Assembly: GCA_900756555.1 (NCBI GenBank)
Contig: CAAEKP010000051.1
Coordinates: 1-57,964 of the forward strand
From: Peptococcaceae bacterium
GTDB lineage: Bacteria; Bacillota; Peptococcia; Peptococcales; Peptococcaceae
Direction of reading: 5' to 3'
DNA: 57,964 bases
Of the stretch, positions 8,069 to 15,659 are shown piece after piece. Under the pieces are notes generated by a model. That model was not told the DNA's origin and did not search any database. It was given only the letters and a program-made list of their open reading frames with translations. The translations under genes were made by a program, and so were the position numbers. Numbering within the stretch: position 1 is the first letter of the stretch; every line of letters begins with the position of its first letter.

Positions 8069-9310
8069 TTATACACACTGCGCAGCGGCAGATGATTTCA
8101 CAAACAAAAATAATCCGATAATAAACAGCACCACCAGCACGCCAATTCCCATGCTCTCGTTACCGCTCAACTGAGATACCACACTGACCAGCGTAGTGCC
8201 CAGAAAAGAGGCTCCTTTTCCGCAGATATCCAGCAGGCCAAAGTATTCTCCTGATTTTTCTGCCGGAATGATTTTAGCAAAATGCGAGCGGGACAACGCC
8301 TGAATGCCGCCCTGAAACAAACCCACGCAGGCTGCCAGCATCCAGAAATGCAGCTGAGTGCTCATAAACATGGCAAAAATCACAATGCCGGTATAAGCGA
8401 TAATGCAAATCAAAATCAGCTTGTCCGCCGGATAATGTCTGGACAGCACGCCAAATGCAATAGCCGACGGAAAAGCAACTACCTGCATCATCAGCAGCGC
8501 CAGCAATAAGCCGGTGGTGTCCAACCCCAATGCCATGCCGTAGGCAGTGGCCATATCAATGATGGTGTAAACGCCATCAATATAAAAGAAATAGGCAACC
8601 AAAAACAGCAGCACCTTTGGGTCATGGCGCATTCCTTTTAAGGTGCTTCCCAACCGCTGAAAGCTCTGGCGCACCACATGAGATTGCCGCTCAACGTAAT
8701 GAACCTGCCGATAGTTTTTCAGCAGCGGCACAGTAGCCGCAAACCACCACAGAGCAATGATGATAAAAGAAATCAGCATGGCCTGCTCCATGGCCAGACC
8801 GATGATGTCCTTGCCCAGCACTACAAACAGGCTGAGCAAAAAAGGCACACAGCTGCCAATATATCCCCAGGCATAGCCCTGAGAGGACAACGTATCCAGC
8901 TTATCCGCAGTGGTAACATCGTTCAGCATGGCATCATAAAAAATCAGGCTGGCAGAGTATCCCACTTTAGCGGCAATAAACACCAGCAAAAAGGAAAGCC
9001 AGGTAGCGCATAAGCCTAAGGTCAGCACTCCAAACACGCCCAGCAGCACAAATGCCAAAAACAGCGGCTTTTTAAAATTTTGATAATCGGCCACAGTGCC
9101 GCAGATTGGCCCCAGAAGGGCCACAATCAGCGTTACCACAGAGGCTGCGTAGCCCCAGTAGGCCAGATAATCCACCGAGGACAGACCCGCCTCGCTGGAA
9201 AGATAGTTAAAATAGATGGGCAATATGGTTGCCGTCAACAGAACAAAAGCGGAATTTCCCACATCGTACAGAATCCACGATTTTTCCAGTTTGTTTAATT
9301 TCAATTTCAT
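8069..9310 (-). CDS. MFS transporter, UMF1/Atg22-like
   Basis: The 413-residue protein has about twelve membrane segments and begins with the characteristic KLEKSWILYDVGNSAFVLL motif of the UMF1 group of the major facilitator superfamily. A short cytoplasmic loop, VADYQNFKKPLF, lies after helix 3 and a charged central loop at about 195-225. Yeast Atg22 exports amino acids from the vacuole; bacterial members are largely uncharacterised but amino-acid efflux is plausible, which would agree with the ThrE genes in the same operon. It lies 9 bp downstream of the phospholipase-like gene. Confidence 0.87.
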   Translation of the reverse strand: MKLKLNKLEKSWILYDVGNSAFVLLTATILPIYFNYLSSEAGLSSVDYLAYWGYAASVVTLIVALLGPICGTVADYQNFKKPLFLAFVLLGVFGVLTLGLCATWLSFLLVFIAAKVGYSASLIFYDAMLNDVTTADKLDTLSSQGYAWGYIGSCVPFLLSLFVVLGKDIIGLAMEQAMLISFIIIALWWFAATVPLLKNYRQVHYVERQSHVVRQSFQRLGSTLKGMRHDPKVLLFLVAYFFYIDGVYTIIDMATAYGMALGLDTTGLLLALLMMQVVAFPSAIAFGVLSRHYPADKLILICIIAYTGIVIFAMFMSTQLHFWMLAACVGLFQGGIQALSRSHFAKIIPAEKSGEYFGLLDICGKGASFLGTTLVSVVSQLSGNESMGIGVLVVLFIIGLFLFVKSSAAAQCV

Positions 9311-9319
9311 GTGTTTCTC

Positions 9320-10126
9320 CTACACAGCTCCAAAAGTATGATTATAAGCTTTGTTCAACGTCAGCGCACCGCTGACAAAAGCAGCGTCCATTTCTGTAAT
9401 TAATGTTACGGCCAAATCAACAGATTGTTGATACAGCTCCAGCAGTTGGTCATTGCTGGCCCGACATTTCGGATTGGGCCGATAGTTCACCATCAACCCA
9501 GCCATCGTTTTAAACTTACCGCTCAGCAGCAACAGCCCTTTGATTGCCCCTCGTTTGAGCGGATTGGGCGCTACCAGCAAGTCATTGTAAAAACGCATGG
9601 AGGACAGCGCTTTCTGCACCGTTTCCACTGAAAATTCAGAAAAAATGCACTGAATTACTGTTGCTGTGCGCAAATCGGTGCTGATGTGATTGGTCAGCCG
9701 CTGCCGCACAGGGTTCAACCCATCCTGCACCATCAGAGCACGGTCAAATTCCACCTCAATCTCTGCGTGGGACAGGCCTGTTTGCTGTTCCCACTGCTCG
9801 ATAAACGGATGCACATTTCGATCCAACGCAAAATGGCAGATAAAACCGTAAATATACGCCTGTACTGCCTCCTGCTCTGCGCCCTGCAGATGGCAGCGCC
9901 TGCCATACATATCCGTAAACACCGCACGTCCAGTGTAATCATGCATACCATATCCACAGCGATTCACCGGATTTTTACTTAATGGCTGATAGTAAAACAG
10001 AATATCCGGCCCGTGCAGACCAATCAGATATAACGCTTCCTCTTTTTTAATCTGTTCCTGTATTTGGCGCGGCAGCTTTTCATACACTGCCCTGCCAAAC
10101 CGATAATGTGCATACGTCGATGCCAT
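9320..10126 (-). CDS. Zinc-dependent phospholipase C-like protein
   Basis: At 268 residues it begins with MASTYAHYRFG, the signature of a cytosolic zinc phospholipase C/S1-P1 nuclease-type family widespread in Clostridia. His and Asp residues that could bind zinc are in HGPDILFYY, HDYTGR, FICHFALDRNVHPF and EVEFDRAL. There is no signal peptide, unlike secreted clostridial alpha-toxins, so it is unlikely to be a virulence factor. It is the fifth gene of the operon, 26 bp after the kinase gene. The cellular substrate is unknown. Confidence 0.85.
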   Translation of the reverse strand: MASTYAHYRFGRAVYEKLPRQIQEQIKKEEALYLIGLHGPDILFYYQPLSKNPVNRCGYGMHDYTGRAVFTDMYGRRCHLQGAEQEAVQAYIYGFICHFALDRNVHPFIEQWEQQTGLSHAEIEVEFDRALMVQDGLNPVRQRLTNHISTDLRTATVIQCIFSEFSVETVQKALSSMRFYNDLLVAPNPLKRGAIKGLLLLSGKFKTMAGLMVNYRPNPKCRASNDQLLELYQQSVDLAVTLITEMDAAFVSGALTLNKAYNHTFGAV

Positions 10127-10152
10127 GTTGCCCCTTCTTTCTGCTCAATAAA

Positions 10153-10863
10153 TTAGTTGTTGCGCTGGCAAGGCAATGCAAAGGAAAAGGTTGTGCCCTG
10201 CCCCTGCTGGCTGCTCACCCAGATATGACCCTGATGCCGCTCAATCACAGAGCGGCAAATCCACAGACCTAACCCGCTGTTCTTTTCCTCGCCCGGGCGA
10301 TCCAGCCCTTTGGCAAAGGGCTGAAATAACTGTGCAACCTTCTCCTCACTGATGCCGCAGCCATTATCCGACACATGTGTGATGATATACTGCTCTTTTT
10401 CTTCAAATGTAACGCGGATAATGCCGCCTTTATCGGTAAACTTGATACTGTTGCCCACCAGATTGACCAGCACTTCGCGGATGCGCCCCCAGTCGCCCTC
10501 CACTGTGGCCCAATCCTCCTGCACTACTTCATAGCGAATTTCTTTTTCCCGCAGGCGCAGCTCCAGCAAATTGCCCACTTCCACCGCAATGCGGCTCAAA
10601 TTCAAGGGCTGATACTCCAGCACAATCTGGTTGGACTCCATCTTAGCCCAGTCTAAAATCTGATTCACCACCAGCAGCAATGTCTGAGCGCTGTCGGTCA
10701 TCTTGTGCAGATATTTTTTCTGCACCGGATTCAACTCGCCCACTTGCTCTTCCACCAGCAAATCACCAAAGCCTTTAATCGCATTCAGTGGCGTGCGGAT
10801 TTCATGACCAATCTGCGCCAGAAACCGGGCAAATTCCAGTTGTTCTTTGCTTTTCTTTGTCAT
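10153..10863 (-). CDS. Soluble sensor histidine kinase without input domain
   Basis: The 236-residue protein is almost entirely kinase core. The dimerisation/phosphoacceptor helix starts at residue 12 with IGHEIRTPLNAIKGFG (His20 is the phosphate acceptor), and the ATP-binding domain carries an N box near VNLVGNSIKFTD, G1 VSDNGCGI, and G2 SGLGLWI. There are no membrane segments, PAS or HAMP domains, and no response regulator gene nearby. Input must come from a partner protein. The start codon is 1 bp from the stop of the ferritin-like gene, so the two proteins are probably made together. Confidence 0.92.
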   Translation of the reverse strand: MTKKSKEQLEFARFLAQIGHEIRTPLNAIKGFGDLLVEEQVGELNPVQKKYLHKMTDSAQTLLLVVNQILDWAKMESNQIVLEYQPLNLSRIAVEVGNLLELRLREKEIRYEVVQEDWATVEGDWGRIREVLVNLVGNSIKFTDKGGIIRVTFEEKEQYIITHVSDNGCGISEEKVAQLFQPFAKGLDRPGEEKNSGLGLWICRSVIERHQGHIWVSSQQGQGTTFSFALPCQRNN

Positions 10864-10864
10864 A

Positions 10865-11278
10865 TTATTTGCCTTCCCTGATATGCTGATAAATTTCCTT
10901 CATCTCACGCAGGTGCAGCTGTTCTTCCCCTTGTATTTCCTTGCACAACCGCTGTACCTCCTGCTCCGGCATCAGTTTTTCCAGCGCTTCATAGTAAAAG
11001 ACAGCCGCTTCTTCTTTTGCCATGTACTCAATCAAATACAAATACAAATCATCCTGCTCCTCTAAGCCCACAGGAATTTCTCCCACTTCATTGCCCAGCT
11101 GATCCAATAAGGCCAATAATTTCTGCGCATGCTGCAACTCCTCCATGGCATAGTGCAAAAAATCCTGCTTTACGGCATTACTGCCATGTTTTCCTGCCAG
11201 GGCAATATACTGAAACGCAGAATTCATTTCATCCTGCAACCCCTGCTGCAATACTTCTATTCTATGATCCTGACTCAT
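10865..11278 (-). CDS. Ferritin-like diiron protein
   Basis: A 137-residue four-helix protein. Helix A carries DEMNSAFQYIAL (Glu17), helix B EELQHA (Glu47, His50), helix C KEEAAVFYYEAL and helix D GEEQLHLREM, together giving the two ExxH-type halves of a diiron site. The size and pattern fit the rubrerythrin/bacterioferritin-like group without a rubredoxin tail. A role in iron handling or peroxide scavenging is likely for an anaerobe. Its start overlaps the end of the ThrE C-half gene by 4 bp (ATGA). Confidence 0.85.
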   Translation of the reverse strand: MSQDHRIEVLQQGLQDEMNSAFQYIALAGKHGSNAVKQDFLHYAMEELQHAQKLLALLDQLGNEVGEIPVGLEEQDDLYLYLIEYMAKEEAAVFYYEALEKLMPEQEVQRLCKEIQGEEQLHLREMKEIYQHIREGK

Positions 11279-11748
11279 TGTTCATACTCCTCTCGCCGTA
11301 AACGTTCTTTATATAAAAGCTTTGGCGCTTTCATTACCTTCCACATCCGCATCAGCGAGGACACCAGCATGATGCCCACCGCAATAGCCCCTGCCAGAGC
11401 CAGCGTGTGCAGTCCGGTTTCCATAAAAAGCTCTGTTTCACCGCGCATACAATACTCCATGGTGTAATACATCCCGCCGCCAGGCACCAGTGGCAAAAAA
11501 GCAACGGTTAAAAACAGTGTGGCAGGCACTTTACAGATACGAGCCATAATTTCAGAATACACCGCAATTACCACCGTAGCCACAAAATATTTGGGCACAT
11601 CACTGGGGAAATCCAGTAGCAGATACACCAGCCATCCCAGAGCACCGCCCAGACAGGTTACGGGAATCCATTTCAGCTTTACATTGTAAAAAACAGAGAA
11701 GGCCACACAAGACAAAAACGCATACAAACAAGGCAGAAACAATTCCAT
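11275..11748 (-). CDS. Threonine/serine exporter, C-terminal half (ThrE_2 type)
   Basis: This 157-residue membrane protein has four or five hydrophobic segments and the conserved VPATLFLTVAFLPLVPGGG stretch of the ThrE_2 (DUF3815) domain. In Corynebacterium both halves are one ThrE protein; here they are separate adjacent genes, the usual Bacillota form. An upstream ATG at 11769 lies inside the ribosome site GGGAGGA, so ATG 11748 is preferred. It is expected to export threonine, serine or a related small organic acid with its partner. Confidence 0.87.
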   Translation of the reverse strand: MELFLPCLYAFLSCVAFSVFYNVKLKWIPVTCLGGALGWLVYLLLDFPSDVPKYFVATVVIAVYSEIMARICKVPATLFLTVAFLPLVPGGGMYYTMEYCMRGETELFMETGLHTLALAGAIAVGIMLVSSLMRMWKVMKAPKLLYKERLRREEYEQ

Positions 11749-11749
11749 C

Positions 11750-12523
11750 TTAAATTCCTCCCATCGCAATCAAAGCCATACCAGTGCCCAACGCCAGCGC
11801 CAGCGCAATCAATAACGCCTCCACTGCCTTCATCATGCCAGCCATCAAATCCCCGGCAATTACATCGCGAATGGAGTTGGTGATCGCCACCCCTGGTACT
11901 AAACTCATCAAGGTACCGATAATAATTTTATCGCTATGGTCTGCCAGCTGATACTGCACCACCAGCAAAGCAAGCATGGTAACAATAAAACTGCAAATTA
12001 AATTGATGAAAAATCCATTGGTGTGCAGCCGCTCCATCTGAATCTGCACCACGCGAATCAGCGCACCAGCCACCGCCGCCACCAGTGCGTCCCGCAGATT
12101 GCCGCCAAAAAACAACGTAAAGGCAAAGCCAATACCACTGAACGCCGCCACCATAGCCCAGGATGGATATTTCTTTTTGCGCCGAATCTCTTTCAACAGG
12201 CGGTTGAACTCCTCCACCGGCGGTCGTTCTTTGCAGATATAGCGGCTCAGGTTATTCAAATCCTCCACCATCTGATAATTGGTATCTCGGGTATAAATCC
12301 GACGCATACGGGTGATGCAGGTATCATCCGCCAGGGTGATGGTGACAATGATATTATTATTGATGGCAAACACATCCACATGCTTCACTCCATAGGCATA
12401 CAGCACCAGTTGGATAGATTCCTCCACACGATAAATTTCCGCACCGGCTTCCAGTAAAAAATGCCCCAGGTCAATGGCTGTGTTCAATAGCTTCTGATAG
12501 GTGTCAGCAAACTTCGCTTCCAT
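11750..12523 (-). CDS. Threonine/serine exporter, N-terminal half (ThrE/DUF1212)
   Basis: The 257-residue product opens with a soluble domain carrying GAEIYRVEESI and the VFAINNNIIVTI stretch, a region that resembles a degraded hydrolase in this family. Five membrane segments follow, with GTLMSLVPGVAITNSIRDVIAGDLMAG cut by family-typical glycines. It pairs with the next gene, whose start is 1 bp beyond its stop codon. A strong AAAGGAG site precedes the ATG. It is the promoter-proximal gene of the seven-gene operon that runs down to 7602. Confidence 0.9.
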   Translation of the reverse strand: MEAKFADTYQKLLNTAIDLGHFLLEAGAEIYRVEESIQLVLYAYGVKHVDVFAINNNIIVTITLADDTCITRMRRIYTRDTNYQMVEDLNNLSRYICKERPPVEEFNRLLKEIRRKKKYPSWAMVAAFSGIGFAFTLFFGGNLRDALVAAVAGALIRVVQIQMERLHTNGFFINLICSFIVTMLALLVVQYQLADHSDKIIIGTLMSLVPGVAITNSIRDVIAGDLMAGMMKAVEALLIALALALGTGMALIAMGGI

Positions 12524-12610
12524 AGCAACACTCCTTTTACATTTGTTTTATTCTAGCAGATTTTCGTTAGAAATTCCAGAACTGCCTGTAAAAACTTTGC
12601 ACAAAAACAC

Positions 12611-12650
12611 AAACTGCACCAGTGCCGCTTTACGCGACAACTGATGCAGC
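12611..12650 (-). terminator. Terminator after CBS-domain gene
   Basis: CTGCACCAGT (12614-12623) pairs with ACTGATGCAG (12640-12649) apart from one mismatch. A/T-rich tracts flank both sides, so it could work in either direction; in context it ends the minus-strand CBS gene. Confidence 0.65.
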
Positions 12651-12667
12651 TTTTTTTATAACACTAT

Positions 12668-13114
12668 TTATTTTACCATACCACGGATGATGTCATGCCG
12701 GGAAACCAGCCCCACCACTTCATGCACTTCATTTACAATTGGAACACGGTTTACTTTCTTATCAATAATCAATTCCGCAATCTCACTGACTGGGGTATCT
12801 TCATAAGCGTAAACAGGTGGTTTGGACATTAAATCGCAAACCTTATAAGCAGCGATTCGTTTCATATCCTCCTGAAATTCTTTGCGGTCGATTGGAATCA
12901 GGCCATCAAACAGATTGATAAACATAGGTGGTCTGACCGGCTTCTGTTTATACACCAGATCGCCCTCACTGATTACGCCAACCAGCTTATTGTACTGGTT
13001 TACAACGGGAAGACCGCTGATGTTTTTGTCAACAAAAATCTTACTGACTTCATCAATGGTAGCATTTTCATTTACTACAATTACATCACTTGTCATAATT
13101 TCTTTTGCCAGCAT
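12668..13114 (-). CDS. Paired CBS-domain protein
   Basis: The product is 148 residues and consists only of two CBS motifs, each with the TSDVIVVNENATIDEV and PPVYAYEDTPVSEIAEL style opening and a GLPVVN / NRVPIVN core. Free-standing CBS pairs bind adenine nucleotides (AMP, ATP, c-di-AMP or SAM) and act as energy or second-messenger sensors, sometimes on partner enzymes. A GTG at 13123 is in frame but lies only 1 bp from the AGGAG site, so the ATG at 13114 is chosen. It is monocistronic, with a terminator behind it. Confidence 0.9.
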   Translation of the reverse strand: MLAKEIMTSDVIVVNENATIDEVSKIFVDKNISGLPVVNQYNKLVGVISEGDLVYKQKPVRPPMFINLFDGLIPIDRKEFQEDMKRIAAYKVCDLMSKPPVYAYEDTPVSEIAELIIDKKVNRVPIVNEVHEVVGLVSRHDIIRGMVK

Positions 13115-13224
13115 AGAAACCACACTCCTGTTGAAAATATAAGTTTTTTTGATATATATAGTATAGCATCATCTGGCAGAAAATACAACTCATTTCTGTT
13201 CCGTCAGGAAGAATGCTCTCTATT

Positions 13225-13716
13225 CTAATTTTGCACGATTCTTGCACAATCGAACAAACAATATTTTATCGCAATACCGATTGCACCAGCCAACAGCAGC
13301 ATAACAAAACCAATGGCATATACCGTCCAAGTCGTGCCGCTGTAATAGGCTGTTACACGGGCATCCACTTTAGTAGCACATAATACCATCAGCGGCCAGA
13401 TAGCCTGAAAATACGCTGTAGATATCATATGCAGCACTTCATACTTCGGCGCAGATGCAGCCAAACCGCCCATAGCAGCCATACATAACGGTACAATGTG
13501 CACCATTAAAAGCTCCAGCAACGCATCTTTTCTTGATTTCAACAATTTTGCACTCAGTAACGCCCAGCAAACCAAGAAATAAGCACTGATAAACATTAAT
13601 AAAAGCTGATGATTCATCCACATCAACATAAAATTAACAATATAAATCGGTATAACAAGCAATACTGGCACAAAGCCAAACAAAAAGAACATAACACCTT
13701 TCTCTAGCTGACTCAT
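13225..13716 (-). CDS. Hypothetical four- to five-helix membrane protein
   Basis: The family is not recognised. The 163-residue sequence is mostly hydrophobic, with segments near 9-31, 36-56, 67-90, 98-115 and 125-147, and short charged loops (KLLKSRKDAL). It starts 14 bp after the stop of the XRE-transmembrane gene with a clear AAAAGGAG site, so both are probably one transcript. The pairing suggests that it is the membrane partner or target of that regulator. Confidence 0.75.
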   Translation of the reverse strand: MSQLEKGVMFFLFGFVPVLLVIPIYIVNFMLMWMNHQLLLMFISAYFLVCWALLSAKLLKSRKDALLELLMVHIVPLCMAAMGGLAASAPKYEVLHMISTAYFQAIWPLMVLCATKVDARVTAYYSGTTWTVYAIGFVMLLLAGAIGIAIKYCLFDCARIVQN

Positions 13717-13730
13717 CCTGCATCTCCTTT

Positions 13731-14627
13731 TTATGTTTCTTCCGGATAGTAAAAAACAGCAAAAGAAGTGACCGATACATACTCTTTTCCTTCTATTTTA
13801 TACCACACTTCCATACGGCATTGTTTCCAATAGTGCCCATTATAATCGAAATCGGCGTAAACTTCGCCGGGTGTAAACGGATTTTTCATCCACCAGCTAT
13901 ATCCACAATTCTCTTTTGTCATAACACCGGTTTGCTGTATAATCTGTCCTTCATAGGCTTCATCCATAACGGTAATTGGTATAGCTGAATCTATACTATA
14001 AATTTTCAATCGAATAGTCGGCGGTGCATCCAACATGATATTCCTATGAGCATAATTTTGCATAACAACCCATAGCTTTTCTCCATCTTCTTGCAGATAA
14101 AACGGTGGCGCATCCCCTTCTATTTTGCCAGCAGTTTCTTTATAAATCTTTTCCATCTTTTTCTCAGAAAAATTGTCATAATCTTCTTTCTTAAATGTAC
14201 GTACAATTGCCCGCGATGGCATCGCTTCAGGGAAGTTCAAATACATAAAAATCTTACTTCTCCCAATATCAGAAACATTACGATCTTCCTCTGCCGTAGC
14301 AGGCGACAGCAAAAAAGACAAAACAGGAACAATAAATATCGCCAGCAATAACACTACTCCTGCAGCGATAAATAATTTCTTGAATAACTCCCCTACTTTG
14401 CGTTCCCAGTCAATCTTCCGCACCATTGGTGCATTTTCTTTCAGCAATTTGTCCATGCTGACTTCAAACCTATCGCTGATTTTTACCAACGTCTGCAAAT
14501 CGGGATAACTTTTTTCATTCTCCCAATTGGATACGGTCTGCCGCGTCACATGAAATAATTGTCCAAATTGTTCCTGCGACATCCCCTGTTCTTTGCGAAT
14601 AGCCGCGATTCGTTTTCCAACTTCCAA
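13731..14627 (-). CDS. XRE-family regulator with transmembrane anchor and external domain
   Basis: Residues 1-66 form a lambda-repressor-like helix-turn-helix (IAAIRKEQGMSQEQFG, HVTRQTVSNWENEKSYPDL). A single membrane segment follows at about 86-110, and then a domain of about 185 residues, rich in aromatic residues, that would face outward. The layout, a DNA-binding head tied to a membrane and an external sensor, fits one-component signal transduction. The start is a TTG at 14627 behind a GGGGGTGG ribosome site. The ligand is unknown. Confidence 0.85.
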   Translation of the reverse strand: MEVGKRIAAIRKEQGMSQEQFGQLFHVTRQTVSNWENEKSYPDLQTLVKISDRFEVSMDKLLKENAPMVRKIDWERKVGELFKKLFIAAGVVLLLAIFIVPVLSFLLSPATAEEDRNVSDIGRSKIFMYLNFPEAMPSRAIVRTFKKEDYDNFSEKKMEKIYKETAGKIEGDAPPFYLQEDGEKLWVVMQNYAHRNIMLDAPPTIRLKIYSIDSAIPITVMDEAYEGQIIQQTGVMTKENCGYSWWMKNPFTPGEVYADFDYNGHYWKQCRMEVWYKIEGKEYVSVTSFAVFYYPEET

Positions 14628-14755
14628 ACACCCACCCCCTTAATTTCATTATCCATGAAAATTGCAAAACAGGCAAGAAAATTCCCTTATTTCTCGCCGC
14701 AAAGATTCTTTGACACTCATTTATAGCGGGCTGCGGGGTTTATGGCAAAAGAAAA

Positions 14756-14778
14756 AGACACCTCCATAGAAAGTGTCT
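14756..14778 (-). terminator. Terminator after pgeF
   Basis: On the minus strand AGACAC (14778-14773) pairs with GTGTCT (14761-14756), followed by a T-rich run TTTTTCTTTT. It lies about 40 bp after the pgeF stop codon and closes the cydDC-pgeF unit. Confidence 0.75.
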
Positions 14779-14820
14779 CTGAGAATATTCTGCTTAGTCT
14801 AATTTATTTCCAGCCAATTT

Positions 14821-15639
14821 TTACATCATCATCAACATTGCACCATTGCGGCCTGTTTTTCCGTGATGGGCGCGGTGGCTGAAAAAGGCCTGCTGATGCT
14901 GCACGGTGCACAATCCGCTGACATCAATATTCTGCTCCTGCAAACCCACTTCCAATAGCTGCAAGCGATTAGCCTCCCACAGATCCACTTTGCCGTGGCT
15001 ATCATCCACTGGTGTAATCAGCTGCTCCGCAAAGGAAAATGCCTGCCGGAACTGCTCCAATACTGGCGTATCCACCTCATAAGCGGCGCGGGAGATGGAC
15101 GGCCCAATGGCGGCTAAAACATCGGCGGCATTGCAGCCATAGTCAGCCACCATCAGCTTTACCATTTTAGCGGCTATTTTCCCCACAGTGCCCCGCCAGC
15201 CACAGTGACAGACTGCGATAACTTTCTGCACAGGGTCGTAAAACAACACGGGCACACAGTCGGCATATAGCGTCATCAATGCTACACCGCGCTCATTGGT
15301 CACCAGACCATCGGTGTCCGGCAAAGCGGCAGCAGCATCTAAAAAGCCTCTGCCGCCTTCTGCTTTGCCCACCCTGGCAATATTGGTGCTGTGAACCTGT
15401 CGCCCGCACACCACTCTCTCTGGTGCGATACCCAACGTAGTAGCAAACAACATTCTGTTCTGCCGCACATCCATTACCTCATCCCCGCTGGTTAAACCCA
15501 GATTCAGGCTGCTGTAAATTCCAGAGCTGAAACCACCGGCTCTGCTGCTGAACCCATGTACCAGCCCCTGCCCGCGCTGGTTATTCAACAGCGGAGATTT
15601 ATAAATATTTAATCGTCCTTGTATTTCCCGCTGAAACAT
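14821..15639 (-). CDS. pgeF: Peptidoglycan editing factor PgeF (YfiH/laccase-domain)
   Basis: The 272-residue protein is a copper/zinc-site polyphenol-oxidase-fold enzyme. In E. coli PgeF removes wrongly incorporated amino acids from cell-wall precursors; related proteins act on purine nucleosides. Metal-site signatures are CGRQVHSTN, YADCVPVLF and CHCGWRGTVGK. A longer frame reaches 15699 but overlaps cydC; ATG 15639, behind GGGAGGA, is the real start. It follows cydC by 20 bp, so it is expressed with the thiol exporter. Confidence 0.9.
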   Translation of the reverse strand: MFQREIQGRLNIYKSPLLNNQRGQGLVHGFSSRAGGFSSGIYSSLNLGLTSGDEVMDVRQNRMLFATTLGIAPERVVCGRQVHSTNIARVGKAEGGRGFLDAAAALPDTDGLVTNERGVALMTLYADCVPVLFYDPVQKVIAVCHCGWRGTVGKIAAKMVKLMVADYGCNAADVLAAIGPSISRAAYEVDTPVLEQFRQAFSFAEQLITPVDDSHGKVDLWEANRLQLLEVGLQEQNIDVSGLCTVQHQQAFFSHRAHHGKTGRNGAMLMMM

Positions 15640-15659
15640 TGTTTCTTCCTCCCATTCTC

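Noticed and set aside
9320..10126. Secreted alpha-toxin-like phospholipase
   Set aside because: The zinc phospholipase-like protein has no signal peptide and belongs to the cytosolic family; no toxin role is supported.
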